This document shows positions 1-8,599 of a DNA stretch of 14,258 nt, one piece after another. The notes beneath the pieces are model-generated. The model searched no databases, was not told where the DNA came from, and was given only the letters and a program-made list of their open reading frames with translations. The translations under genes and the position numbers were made by a program. Source of the DNA: Euperipatoides rowelli (lineage: Eukaryota; Onychophora; Udeonychophora; Euonychophora; Peripatopsidae). The number at the start of each line of letters is the position of its first letter. The stretch's first letter is position 1. The stretch lies in assembly GCA_003024985.2 (NCBI GenBank), contig PXIH01S0043377.1. One strand, given 5' to 3'.

Positions 1-94
<94 letters not shown>
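1..94. repeat. Perfect (AGAT)n microsatellite
   Basis: About 23.5 uninterrupted copies of AGAT run from the first base, so the array probably continues beyond the left edge. No interruption is visible until TAGGTAGGTCGG at about 95. Confidence 0.99.
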
Positions 95-561
95 TAGGTA
101 GGTCGGTAGATAGATAGATAGGTAGGTAGCTAGATAGGCATGCAGACAGACAAAGAGAAGGTGGGAGAGGGAGGGGTAAAGAAACTATTGATGGATGGAG
201 GGATGAGTGTATGGATGGACAGATAAATAGACAGACAGGTTGACAGACTGATAGACTGACAGGTGAATAAGCTGACTGATGGATAAACTAACAGATGAAT
301 AGATTGACAAATGGATAGACTGACAGATGGACAGATTGACAGACTGTGAAATAGACAGACATAAATAAAGACAAGCAGATTGACATTCAAACTGGTTGAC
401 AGACACACATAGTTAGATAGATATATGGATGGACGGATGGATGGCTGGATGGATAGTTAAAAAGATAGATGGATGGATTGTTGGGTGGATGGATGGATTG
501 ATGAATGGATGGATGGGTGGGTGGGTGGATGGATGGTTGGATGGACAGAAAGATAGATAGA
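95..561. repeat. Degenerate tetranucleotide array (TAGA/GACA/GGAT)
   Basis: This continues the AGAT array as diverged four-base units: TAGG and TAGA first, then a GACA/GATA/GAAT mixture, then mostly GGAT and GGGT from about 420 to 545, ending in AGATAGATAGAAG. On the minus strand it gives open frames made of Ser/Ile/His/Pro/Leu-rich repeats (for example SIHPS, SICQS). These are translation artefacts of a 4-bp period and not proteins. Confidence 0.95.
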
Positions 562-2070
562 AGTTTCAAAAATTGTTTTTTTAAGTGGCTTCACTAAAGA
601 GAAAGCATTATAGTATAGCAAACACTTTGTATAATGAGTTTCATTCAGCTTTAGGTTCAACTCTGTTGATAGGAATATGAAGCCATCTAAGAAAGTAAAT
701 CCAGAGAAATAACTTGCAAATAAATGCTTTAGTTTCTTGACATTTCTCAACGTAACAGCTTCTAGCTGAGAGGAATTTATTCGTTCATCTATTAACATTC
801 TATCTGGGGTTTTTTTTTTTTCTTTTCTGTTATTGCAAGGTTAATCTATTTTTGTGAGTACAAGTAAATCAAAATATAATCCCCAATAATCCATTATTAA
901 TTGACATTTTAAGTTCATATGCTTTATCACAATTAATAATATGTTATAACAACATCCAATCCGTTATTGGGTATTGTAGATTTTTTTTTTCTCTTTAATA
1001 AACTGTTTCACTTTTTATAAAATATACAACATTTTATTTTCAAAATTTATTTATAAGTTGGAATGAAAGAATAAATCATAAAATAAAAGAATAAATGTAT
1101 ATATATATATATAACTACTGTAGATCTAACTTCTACTTTCTCAAGTTCTCATTTAAATTTACAAGTAATAATCAAACGTTATTATGAAATATTCATTTTG
1201 AATTTGTTACAAAATATCAATTCGTTTTATTTCATAAAAAAAAAACAAGATGTACAAAACAAATGTATCCTATAATGCCTCCTTTACTATGTGTTTTGTG
1301 CATGGACGATTTTGCCAACATCTTCTAGTGATGTTCCTTTCAACCACAAATTGAGTCTGCTGTAAAGAAAGCACAGATCAGCTACACTAATCATCACTGA
1401 TTAAGATTAGTCAGCCTTGAATTTTCAATGTAGATTGTCAATTAAACATCTCTGGCTTTTTGTTTAGAGAAAATATTAGGACCTGCGGAGCTGTTAAAAA
1501 TAAGTGAAAAAATGTAATGTCGTTGGTTTGATAAATAAATGGTTAAATCACTAAAATATCATATTCTTATGTTATGCCAATAAGATTGTGCTGTCTTAGT
1601 GGTTTAAACCTTTATTTCCCTTACACATATTTGTATTTTATTATGGACTGAAAAGGGATTTTACCTTAATAAACAAAACATATAGGCCTACTCTAAAATT
1701 TTTAAACAAAAATAACATTTCTGCCTCCAATTTCATTTCTTCACACCCAAGTTTGTCATCAGTGTGCTGCTTATGACCTTCATATTTTCCAATAGGCAGA
1801 TAAAATTATCGAATGAGATTTTGTGTATGCATGTACTTTAATAGGTATAAAGAGTACTTTAAATTGAATGTAAAAAATTATTTGAAGATGAAAATTGATA
1901 CTATGTATTTGTTCTTATATGTGTAATTTTTTGATTATGTAAACTGACCTTTTGGAGTTTGAGGTGTGGTTAGGCTATTATTATTTGTGTATTTTTGTTG
2001 TTTTTGTCTTTTTTTCTCTATTTATGTTACGGTACACAATTATTTTTTTTGTGTGTGGTGTTTACTTAAT
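562..2070. other. Unique A+T-rich sequence, no gene recognised
   Basis: I see no coding signal, RNA gene or repeat boundary I can support. It holds homopolymer A/T runs and a short (TA)n near 1098-1112. A minus-strand frame opens at an ATG at 798 and stays open for about 72 codons of non-repeat sequence, then reads on into the tetranucleotide array. The length is unremarkable and the reading into a microsatellite argues against a gene. Confidence 0.6.
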
Positions 2071-2129
2071 GCAATAAGACACTGGTCTTTCCCGGTTCTT
2101 TTTATTGGTACGTAATAAATAAATAAATA
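2071..2129 (+). mobile_element. Probable LINE 3' tail with (AAAT)n end
   Basis: A more mixed stretch (around GACACTGGTCTTTCCCGG) is followed by GGTACGTAATAAATAAATAAAT. Non-LTR retrotransposons of the CR1/L2 kind commonly end in short tandem microsatellites of this type. A second, similar end (TACCGTAATAAATAAATAAAT) lies at 3406-3428. No reverse-transcriptase coding remains, and I could not define a 5' end or target duplication, so this would be a heavily 5'-truncated copy. Family assignment is inference. Confidence 0.4.
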
Positions 2130-2832
2130 CATTAGCTGCTTTGTATGTTTCAATCACAATTTGTTTGTCTTTTAGTGTCTATTATATTATGGTAGGTCCT
2201 GGGAGTGGGGGTGTGTTGATGGATGGGAGAGTGTGAGTAATAATATTAGGGAATCAGTCATTGCATAAATTTTAGGTGCTAATGGAATAAATCTTATATA
2301 TTTGAGAAAAAAATTAATAGATTTAATGAGATTGATAGCTATTGACATAAAATTTGGAAATCATCTATTATTTATGACATTTTTAAATGGATAATGTTCC
2401 ATTAATGTTCTTGGTAATATTTTTTTATCTATCTCATAAGAAAATTTTAAATAAACTTAACTTACAGTTTGGTTCTTTACATCACATCAATATTGTGATC
2501 ATAGCTTTTAGCTAGTTATAAGAAAAGGAATTTCGAGAGCTCTAGGTTCTGAGAAGGAAAGACTGTCTTTCTCTAAAGGGTGTTTCAAATCATTTTGCAA
2601 CTGGCTACATCTTCTTCTTCTGGTTATTTTTTGGGCATGGAATTCTCTTCCCTGAAATAGAAAGTATGAAGGATAAGAAAAAGGAATTGTTATAAAATAG
2701 TAGGGAAATATTTCCCTCTCATTTTTTTAAGAGCAACTTTCCTTTTGCATCTTTTATATTCCTTTTCATAACTGCATTCTGTACTTGTGAAATTTCTTAA
2801 TCATTGTTCTTTAATTTCTAATAAAGATTCAG
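2130..2832. other. Unique A+T-rich sequence
   Basis: No gene or defined repeat seen. A short G-rich patch (GGGAGTGGGGGTGTG) sits near 2202-2216. Confidence 0.6.
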
Positions 2833-2876
2833 AGGACTCCCGATACATATGGAATCTGCACTGCAGCCCATTTACT
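2833..2876 (+). other. Weak candidate internal exon (44 nt)
   Basis: A T-rich stretch ending in TTCAG at 2828-2832 (acceptor-like) precedes 44 bases with higher G+C than the surroundings. They are followed directly by GTAAGT at 2877-2882, a consensus animal donor. More than one forward frame is open across it (one reads RTPDTYGICTAAHL). No flanking exon, homology or second splice pair supports it, so this could easily be chance in A+T-rich DNA. Confidence 0.15.
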
Positions 2877-2882
2877 GTAAGT

Positions 2883-3365
2883 CTTATTATCATCCTCTCC
2901 TTTCTGAAGCCCATGTATGCAAAGATGTATGCTGATCGACATTGAAAAAGATAAGACAAGAGCTTCAAAGTTCGTTATCCAACCTACAAATTCTCATTTT
3001 ACACACTTTCATTCTTTAACAAAAGTAAATAAATGAGCTGGATTGTGATCATGACACCTATAAATAATTTAATTTGCAATAAACAAACTTTCTTGTGTTT
3101 TAAAATATTAAAAATATTATACAAAAAAGTGTTTGATTAGTTGAGATTGACATCAAATTATTGAGCTGGTAGGAGGGGGGGGGGGAGGGAAAATATTCCC
3201 AGCTATTATTGGCAGGATCAAAGGTAATGTTGGTTGCATGATTATTTATAGTTTCAAGCCCTCTAGTGGAATATTATTAAGTTTGTATTTTCTATTTGGA
3301 TGACAGAACAAGAATTATGTAATTTGTACACTTTCTTATTATATAAAGAGTTTTAGAATAAATTA
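2883..3365. other. Unique A+T-rich sequence with G11 run
   Basis: No gene seen. A run of 11 G at 3175-3185, in a purine patch (AGGAGG...GGAGGG), is the only distinctive item. Confidence 0.6.
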
Positions 3366-3428
3366 TCTGGAACATCACCCATGTTGGTGAAGATCCCGAT
3401 GCTTACCGTAATAAATAAATAAATAAAT
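3366..3428 (+). mobile_element. Probable second LINE 3' tail
   Basis: The stretch around GGTGAAGATCCCGATGCTTACCG has higher G+C than its surroundings and runs straight into TAATAAATAAATAAATAAATC. It resembles the end at 2071-2129 (shared TACnGTAATAAATAAATAAAT), as expected of two 5'-truncated insertions of related non-LTR elements on the same strand. There is no coding remnant or clear target duplication. Confidence 0.42.
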
Positions 3429-3972
3429 CATGTCAACAAGAAGGTCATTCCGCTACTTTTTCATTCTCAGATATTTTGTTATCCCTTTATATTATCTGAG
3501 AAAAAAAATTGTCACCAAGTAACTTCAATTATTTTGGGAAAGCCGAATTTAGAAAAACCATTATCGCTTACTTTAATTTTGAATCTGTTTTTAATATAAG
3601 TTGACATACAGTTCATTAAAGACAAATACGGTAGCTAATCTTTAGAGTCATCTGTTGTGATAGACTTGATACATACAAATGATGGGTCCCTGACACTTGT
3701 AACAAACATAGTTAGTATATAAATTTGATCTAGCTTCAAAAACAGGGATGTTTTACTTTAGCGTTCTTCTAATTTTTCAACATGGCTGCCAACGCCAGAC
3801 ATGAATATTGATAATAAATGACTGAAAGCGTTTTGATCTTAGACTTAGCATTTTCCTATACAGCACAAAAACAGCCAATCAGATGCTAGCTTGCATTCTA
3901 TCTGTTTTTGACATGCGTACATTGGTGGTTATTAAAAATGAATGATTTGTACAAGCATCTGTGTATCCAACC
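3429..3972. other. Unique sequence with CCAAT-like and YY1-like motifs
   Basis: No gene seen. AACATGGCTGC at 3779-3789 fits the published YY1-type pattern AANATGGCNGC. AGCCAATCAGA at 3873-3883 fits an NF-Y CCAAT box. There is no TATA, initiator or downstream ORF to make this a credible promoter. Confidence 0.4.
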
Positions 3973-4141
3973 TAGCATTATCCCTCCATCCAAAATACAC
4001 CTCAAGTGAGCTTATAAAGCTTAACATTATCCCTTCATCCAAAATACGCTACAAGTGGGCTTATCAAACTTAACATTATCCCTTCATCCAAAATATGTTA
4101 AAAGTGTGCTTATCAAACTTAACATCCCTTTATCCAAAATT
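3973..4141. repeat. 49-bp tandem repeat, about 3.5 copies
   Basis: Units begin at 3973, 4022, 4071 and 4120, exactly 49 bp apart, each starting TARCATTATCCCTYCATCCA. The fourth is shortened (TAACATCCCTTTATCC lacks the TTA) and fades near 4141. Copies 2 and 3 are most alike. It is a small non-coding minisatellite. Confidence 0.93.
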
Positions 4142-4407
4142 CACCATTCACGGTCTTAGAGCATGAGTTAATGTTACTTTTAGACCATGCGGAGTGCAGA
4201 CATGACAGTTTTAGTAGGGAATTTATTTTTATTCTAGTCATTGAAAGGTACCAGTAAGTGTTATAATTATTGTTTAGGATATTGTTATTGTCACATTTTT
4301 GTTCAAAATTTGCTTATAAATTTGTAGTCTACCATAATTTTTTTTTGATAGCTAGGGTTAGTTGCGTCGTTTTAAGTTTCATATTTTATTGAAATATTTT
4401 ACAATTC
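4142..4407. other. Unique A+T-rich sequence
   Basis: No gene, element edge or repeat recognised between the 49-bp minisatellite and the duplicated segment at the N. Confidence 0.5.
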
Positions 4408-4520
4408 TTGACGTAAATTATTGATAATTAAATACACATTTCTAATTTCATTACATTAAAAAANTTGACGTAAATTATTGATAATTAAATACACATTTCT
4501 AATTTCATTACATTAAAAAA
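4408..4520. other. Single-N gap flanked by exact 56-bp duplicates
   Basis: Bases 4408-4463 and 4465-4520 are identical (TTGACGTAAATTATTG ... CATTAAAAAA), with one N at 4464 between them. An identical direct duplication abutting a lone N is the signature of two contigs whose overlapping ends were joined without merging. The real genome most likely has one copy, so the coordinates here are probably inflated by 57 bp. Confidence 0.85.
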
Positions 4521-4822
4521 TCTAGGATTTATTTTTATATATTTAGGATAATTAATTTTTGAGGAAAGGTTTAGTTTATGTCCCTTTTATATTAAATGAG
4601 TAGGACTTAGCAGGTAGTTTTAAAGTTAGCCAGGGTGTCCATTTTTAATTATTTTAAATTTTTCCAACATTTTTTAAAATAAAATGGATATCTTAAATGT
4701 AAAACTGCCTGCTAACCCTATGTCCTACTTCATTTGATATAGGAGGGACTTAAACTAAACCTTTCCTCTAAAATTATCTTAGATTTTTTTAATGTAATGA
4801 AATTAGAAATGTGTATTTAATT
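4483..4822. mobile_element. Palindromic foldback MITE (340 bp)
   Basis: The two halves are imperfect reverse complements over their whole length. AATTAAATACACATTTCTAA at 4483 pairs with the complement ending at 4822. GAGGAAAGGTTTAGTTTA pairs with TAAACTAAACCTTTCCTC (4740s-4770s). CCATTTTTAATTATTTTAAA pairs with TTTAAAATAAAATGG at the centre. ATTGAT lies immediately outside both ends (4477-4482 and 4823-4828), a candidate 6-bp target duplication. There is no coding capacity. The ends are A+T-rich and partly symmetrical, so the exact boundary and superfamily are uncertain. Confidence 0.75.
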
Positions 4823-4828
4823 ATTGAT

Positions 4829-6194
4829 AAGTTAGGCCTATGTCTGGCAGAGCAGAACGCTAAATTAAAACCTCCCTTCAAAAACCTTCTGACAGGCTTG
4901 AAAATCTATCATCTATAGTTATATAGTGCATTCAAGTTGTATTCCCAAGTAGATACACCAGTGCCAAAGTTACTAGTTCAAGTCTAATGAAACTATGATT
5001 TTTCCTCAATAGTGTTTATAACATTAATTTCTATTTGTTATTGTTATAAATTTTCCTTAGGGTATGGCTTTGGTTTTATTATTCTGAGTTAAATGTATTA
5101 AAAAAAATGTACATTAAACAATGCAAGGGAATATGTAATTAAATAGTATAATCTGCTTTAGTTCATGATGAATTTTTTTTTTTTTAAATATATCAATATT
5201 TAAAAATATCAGTATTTAAATATATAATTTATTGAACTAAAATAAATTAACTTAGCATGATTTGCATATTTGTATTGTCATCATTCTTGGAGAAAATTGT
5301 CAGATCTTGAAAAAATTCACAAAAAAAAAAACATAAGTTATACACGGCCAAACAAAATATCAAAGCTAGTAATGGAACATGGATTGATGATCAATCTTGT
5401 CTATCTGCAGTCCAGATAAATTGAAGAGTTTAAGAATCTTACTTTAAAAACTTTATTTAATTTATGGAGAAGAAGCAAAACTAAACAAAATAATAATAAA
5501 AAAACCTTTCTTATAATTTATTCAATACAAAATTCATGGTATGTGGGAAACATTAATAAGTATTATTAACTAGCCTGGAAAATAGTGAAGTGAATTTAAA
5601 TTTGAATTAATACATTTAAGGATTTAATTGATGTTAAAATTCATGAATGTTTTAATTTCTTCAGGTATATTACAAGAAGGGAGTGTGTATGGAAATCAAA
5701 GGCATAGGGTAGTGCTAGTATGTTTAAAAATGTGCTCTTTCCTAGATTCAACTGTTAAATGTTAGTACAATTTTGAAGATATCAGGAATCTAAAAAAATA
5801 CTTCTGTTGTGGTGAAGAAAATATTTATTCCCTACAGGTGTTTGAAAGAACTTGACATTAAACATTAAAAATTCATCATTTGCTGTTCAAACTTTGCTTT
5901 CTTGTACTGTAGACAAATGTCTGACTGATAATTGATACAAAAAAAAAATTGTGGTAGTTTGATTATGAGCTAAGATGTATGAATTGGAGGCTATTCCTCT
6001 TTTGCAATGATGGAAGAAGTTGCTTCTAATATATACCTTATATAAATATTTTATTGTAGATGTAACATTGAAATAGAACAGTGAATATATTTTGTTGAAA
6101 AGTTTACTATGTATTTCTGCACTAATTGAAGAATTCACCTGGATTTCTCCTTATATATCAGAGAAACAAAGAATTAGGTGATTGCACATTGAGG
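4829..6194. other. Unique A+T-rich sequence, no gene recognised
   Basis: Nothing supportable in either strand. A minus-strand frame at 5887-6138 (83 codons) has no recognisable domain and is within chance expectation. The last few hundred bases may contain more of the decayed gene that follows, but I could not align any motif there. Confidence 0.55.
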
Positions 6195-6938
6195 TCCAAT
6201 TTCAAACCTAAAGAAGTTCTTATTAGCTGGTTGAGACAACACAATCATTTTAAGATAACAAAGGAGATGTCAAAGTAATGTGATCTGGCAGTTAAAAAAA
6301 GGAAGGGATATTTTGAAAAAAACTTCTTGAGAAAATATTTTCAGATGTAGTAATTCCAAGAAAACAAGAGTGGAACTCCTTGCAGTTAACAAGTATTTCT
6401 GTTGTGCAAGTAAGTGGGAAGATAGTTCCAAAGAATGTTCAGAAACTCTAAACAGGATTGTTTGCTTGAAAAATGCCCCAAAGTATACAATATGTATATT
6501 TTGTATGCACTGGAACCCCAGACTCCTGTGTTCTCTTTAATGACTGATAAATTCTAGAAATCATAGAATTTCATTAGTAAAATGTTATGTTCTTGGTGGA
6601 AATCACTTAACAAACTAGTCTGTTATTTAAGTTCAGCAGCTTCCACAGATGTTATGAATGTATATTAATCTTATATAACACAGCATTTTGGTAAGAAATG
6701 TGTGGTTGTGTTTCATGGATACTCTGAAATTCCAACCAGAATGGAGAAGAGAAGTATTATCAAATAGAACAAACAAGAAAACTATTATTAGTTATTAATG
6801 CTTCAACTGCAGATTAGTGGAGTAAAAATACATAAGGTAGTTACTGATGCTGATGTAAAAAAAAAACTTTACAACATGCTGTTGATGGTAATCCTGTCCT
6901 TATATCAGCACCAAGAGAACACATTTTTGGTTTTCCTT
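6195..6938 (+). pseudogene. Decayed repeat-encoded protein pseudogene (PIN/FEN-like?)
   Basis: Three protein-like blocks lie in one forward frame although stop codons interrupt it. Block 1 (6195-6350) reads SNFKPKEVLISWLRQHNHF, then a stop, then CDLAVKKRKGYFEKN. Block 2 (6672 onward) reads YITQHFGKKCVVVFHGYSEI. Block 3 (6846-6857) reads DADV, then a frame change in an A run, after which TLQHAVDGNPVLI continues. From memory, this order of WLRQHN, VVFDGY and DADxLI motifs recurs in large uncharacterised proteins that are multicopy in many invertebrate genomes. The VFDG and acidic DAD pair recalls PIN/FEN-type nucleases, which is inference. Here FDG has become FHG, and there are several stops and at least one frameshift, so the copy is dead. 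It has no visible start, introns or promoter. The boundaries mark only where I can read homology. Confidence 0.5.
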
Positions 6939-6959
6939 ACTTCACTTTAGTGTCAGCCT

Positions 6960-7212
6960 TCTGGCCACTATAATAAAATATGCTATTCTATTATAGGACC
7001 AAATTATATAAATATAATATTTATTTTCAAATTATAAATTATAAATATATATATAAATTATACAGCATCTAGTTATGCAATCTAAGAAATAACTTCATAT
7101 ATTTTATTGTACAAGTTTACAAATATCCCATTATTATAATTGACATATTATAATTGACACAATAAGCATGTGAAAGCATTCAGTGAGAGATATAATAGAA
7201 TTCACAAAAACC
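6960..7212. other. Low-complexity A+T stretch with a 14-bp doublet
   Basis: Mostly TATA/ATAAAT low-complexity sequence. ATTATAATTGACA(T/C) occurs twice in tandem at 7133-7146 and 7147-7160. No gene. Confidence 0.6.
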
Positions 7213-7219
7213 GACAAGA
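7213..7219. repeat. 7-bp direct repeat, left side
   Basis: GACAAGA immediately before TGTAG. It is repeated exactly at 7845-7851, directly after CTACA, and is a candidate target-site duplication. Confidence 0.6.
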
Positions 7220-7844
7220 TGTAGAATGACCGCCCAAGGAACGATTGCACACAGAAGGATCGAGAAAGCAGGCAAATATTGTATTTGTCATGAATAATTG
7301 GACAGAGTTATTAGAAATGCTTCGAGGACAGAATTGTTTTGGAATCTCCATGATAAAATATAAATCATAACTTTTAGATTATTAGAATTCCAATCATTCC
7401 ATGGAACATTCCAAACTCATAGTTTTATCATTACCGATTATATACTGGTCAAACAATCATAGTATCGCCACTCAACTCAAGAAGACAGTTTTACACAAGA
7501 CAAGGAAGCGATAAGCATTTAAGGAACATCCCGGACTATCTTGCCTGGGTCGACTCAGAGATAACTCTTAGGACAAACTGGAGGCGCGCGGTAATACAAA
7601 ATAAACATATATTTGTTCAGTTATTTCTCTTTAGTTCTGTTTACCTAGATGCTAATCATTATAACAGTTTCTATTTCAGCTTTCCCTGTTTATATCGCCG
7701 CCTAGGCATAGCCCCCTGTAGCCCGTTTCTCTTTAATTATAATCCCCATCATTATAATATTAAAGCCAATAAAATAATAATAATATAAAAAAGCCAGGTG
7801 ATAACTTTCATCCTCTAACATTACCCTTAGTTCATCCGGCTACA
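7220..7844. mobile_element. TGTAG...CTACA insertion, possible solo LTR
   Basis: The 625-bp segment begins TGTAGAATGACCGCCC and ends CATCCGGCTACA. This gives TG...CA ends with a 5-bp terminal inverted repeat, as in LTRs, and it is flanked on both sides by GACAAGA. It is visibly richer in G+C than its neighbours (for example GGAGGCGCGCGG near 7580). It contains a TATA-like TTATATACTGG (about 7438) and an AATAAA (about 7601), the usual LTR order. No internal retroelement coding follows, so it would be a solo LTR. A 7-bp duplication is longer than the usual 4-6 bp for LTR elements, so a DNA transposon with 7-bp duplications is an alternative. Confidence 0.5.
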
Positions 7845-7851
7845 GACAAGA
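7845..7851. repeat. 7-bp direct repeat, right side
   Basis: GACAAGA directly after the CTACA end, an exact match to 7213-7219. Confidence 0.6.
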
Positions 7852-8383
7852 AGCAAAGAGGAGTCCTAGTGACTTGGTCATGAGTGCTAAGTAGCGGCCA
7901 AACAAAGTGTAGGACATATATTGTAATCACAGTTTGATCCCCTGGTGACCAAATTTTTCAGAGTTTTTTCTGAATCCCAAAGAACTAATGGTTTTAACTG
8001 AGCAGAATATGGTTAGTTTGGAACCTGTGATGGAAATATTCAAAATGTTACTAGGATTAGAAGAAGTAAAGACCCTGTAATCTACATTGTAATGATACAA
8101 TATACATACTGATTGTAATATGAATTGTAAATAAAAATCCATATTATTGTTTCTCCCTATGGAAGAAACATTAAAAAAAAAGAAGGAAAGAGGAAAACAT
8201 ATTTAAAATTCTCAAGAAAAGACAGCTTTACAAATAAATAAAAAATCATTTTTTTTCTTTTTTCACCTGCAATGACTGAGTTTAATAACATATCCAGAAT
8301 CTATATAATAAATAGTAAAAAAAGTCTGTATATTGGTAAAGTTTGATACTTTTTTCTCAACCACTCATACTAGGGCAAAACAT
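7852..8383. other. Unique sequence, no gene recognised
   Basis: No supportable gene. A 71-codon minus frame (7927-8142) lacks any recognisable domain. The stretch around 7862-7945 has faint tRNA-like box similarity that I did not accept as a SINE. Confidence 0.5.
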
Positions 8384-8436
8384 TTTATTTACTTTATAGC
8401 CCTGCAAAAGCTTAACTGACAGGCTATTTTGGACTC

Positions 8437-8599
8437 CTATAATCTTCTTTGCCCAGGGATGAATTTTTGAAAATTTAGGGGATAAAGAGCTTTGAAGTAT
8501 GCTGGAAACTGTATAGTAAATTCCCGAGCTACAATTACTCCAGAACACAGCCTGAGATATTTTTGAAACTTATTTACAGCCTCTTTGAATCTTATTTTC
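8437..8599 (-). other. Weak candidate terminal exon
   Basis: On the minus strand a pyrimidine-rich stretch (TTGTTTGTCCCTTTGTGG) leads to ACTAG, an acceptor-like end at 8600. After it a frame stays open for 53 codons, including the protein-like string KIRFKEAVNKFQKYLRL and later FTIQFPAYFKAL, and stops at TAG (8437-8439). An AATAAA lies about 48 nt downstream (8389-8384). I recognise no family, and an open run of this length is expected by chance several times in such A+T-rich DNA, so this is only a lead. Confidence 0.15.

Noticed and set aside
130-569. Minus-strand open frames of Ser/Ile/His/Pro repeats
   Set aside because: They are translations of a 4-bp-period microsatellite, open in several frames at once.
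457-798. 113-codon minus frame with about 72 non-repeat codons
   Set aside because: No recognisable domain, and it reads straight into the GGAT array. Length is compatible with chance.
3779-3883. Promoter suggested by a YY1-like and a CCAAT-like motif
   Set aside because: No transcript, TATA, initiator or downstream coding region supports it.
5887-6138. 83-codon minus-strand frame
   Set aside because: No motif, no neighbouring signals, and it lies just upstream of a plus-strand pseudogene.
7862-7945. Possible tRNA-derived SINE head (TAGTGACTTGG then GTTTGATCCCC)
   Set aside because: Both boxes deviate from the Pol III consensus, the spacing of about 65 bases is too long for a standard tRNA, and no SINE tail follows.
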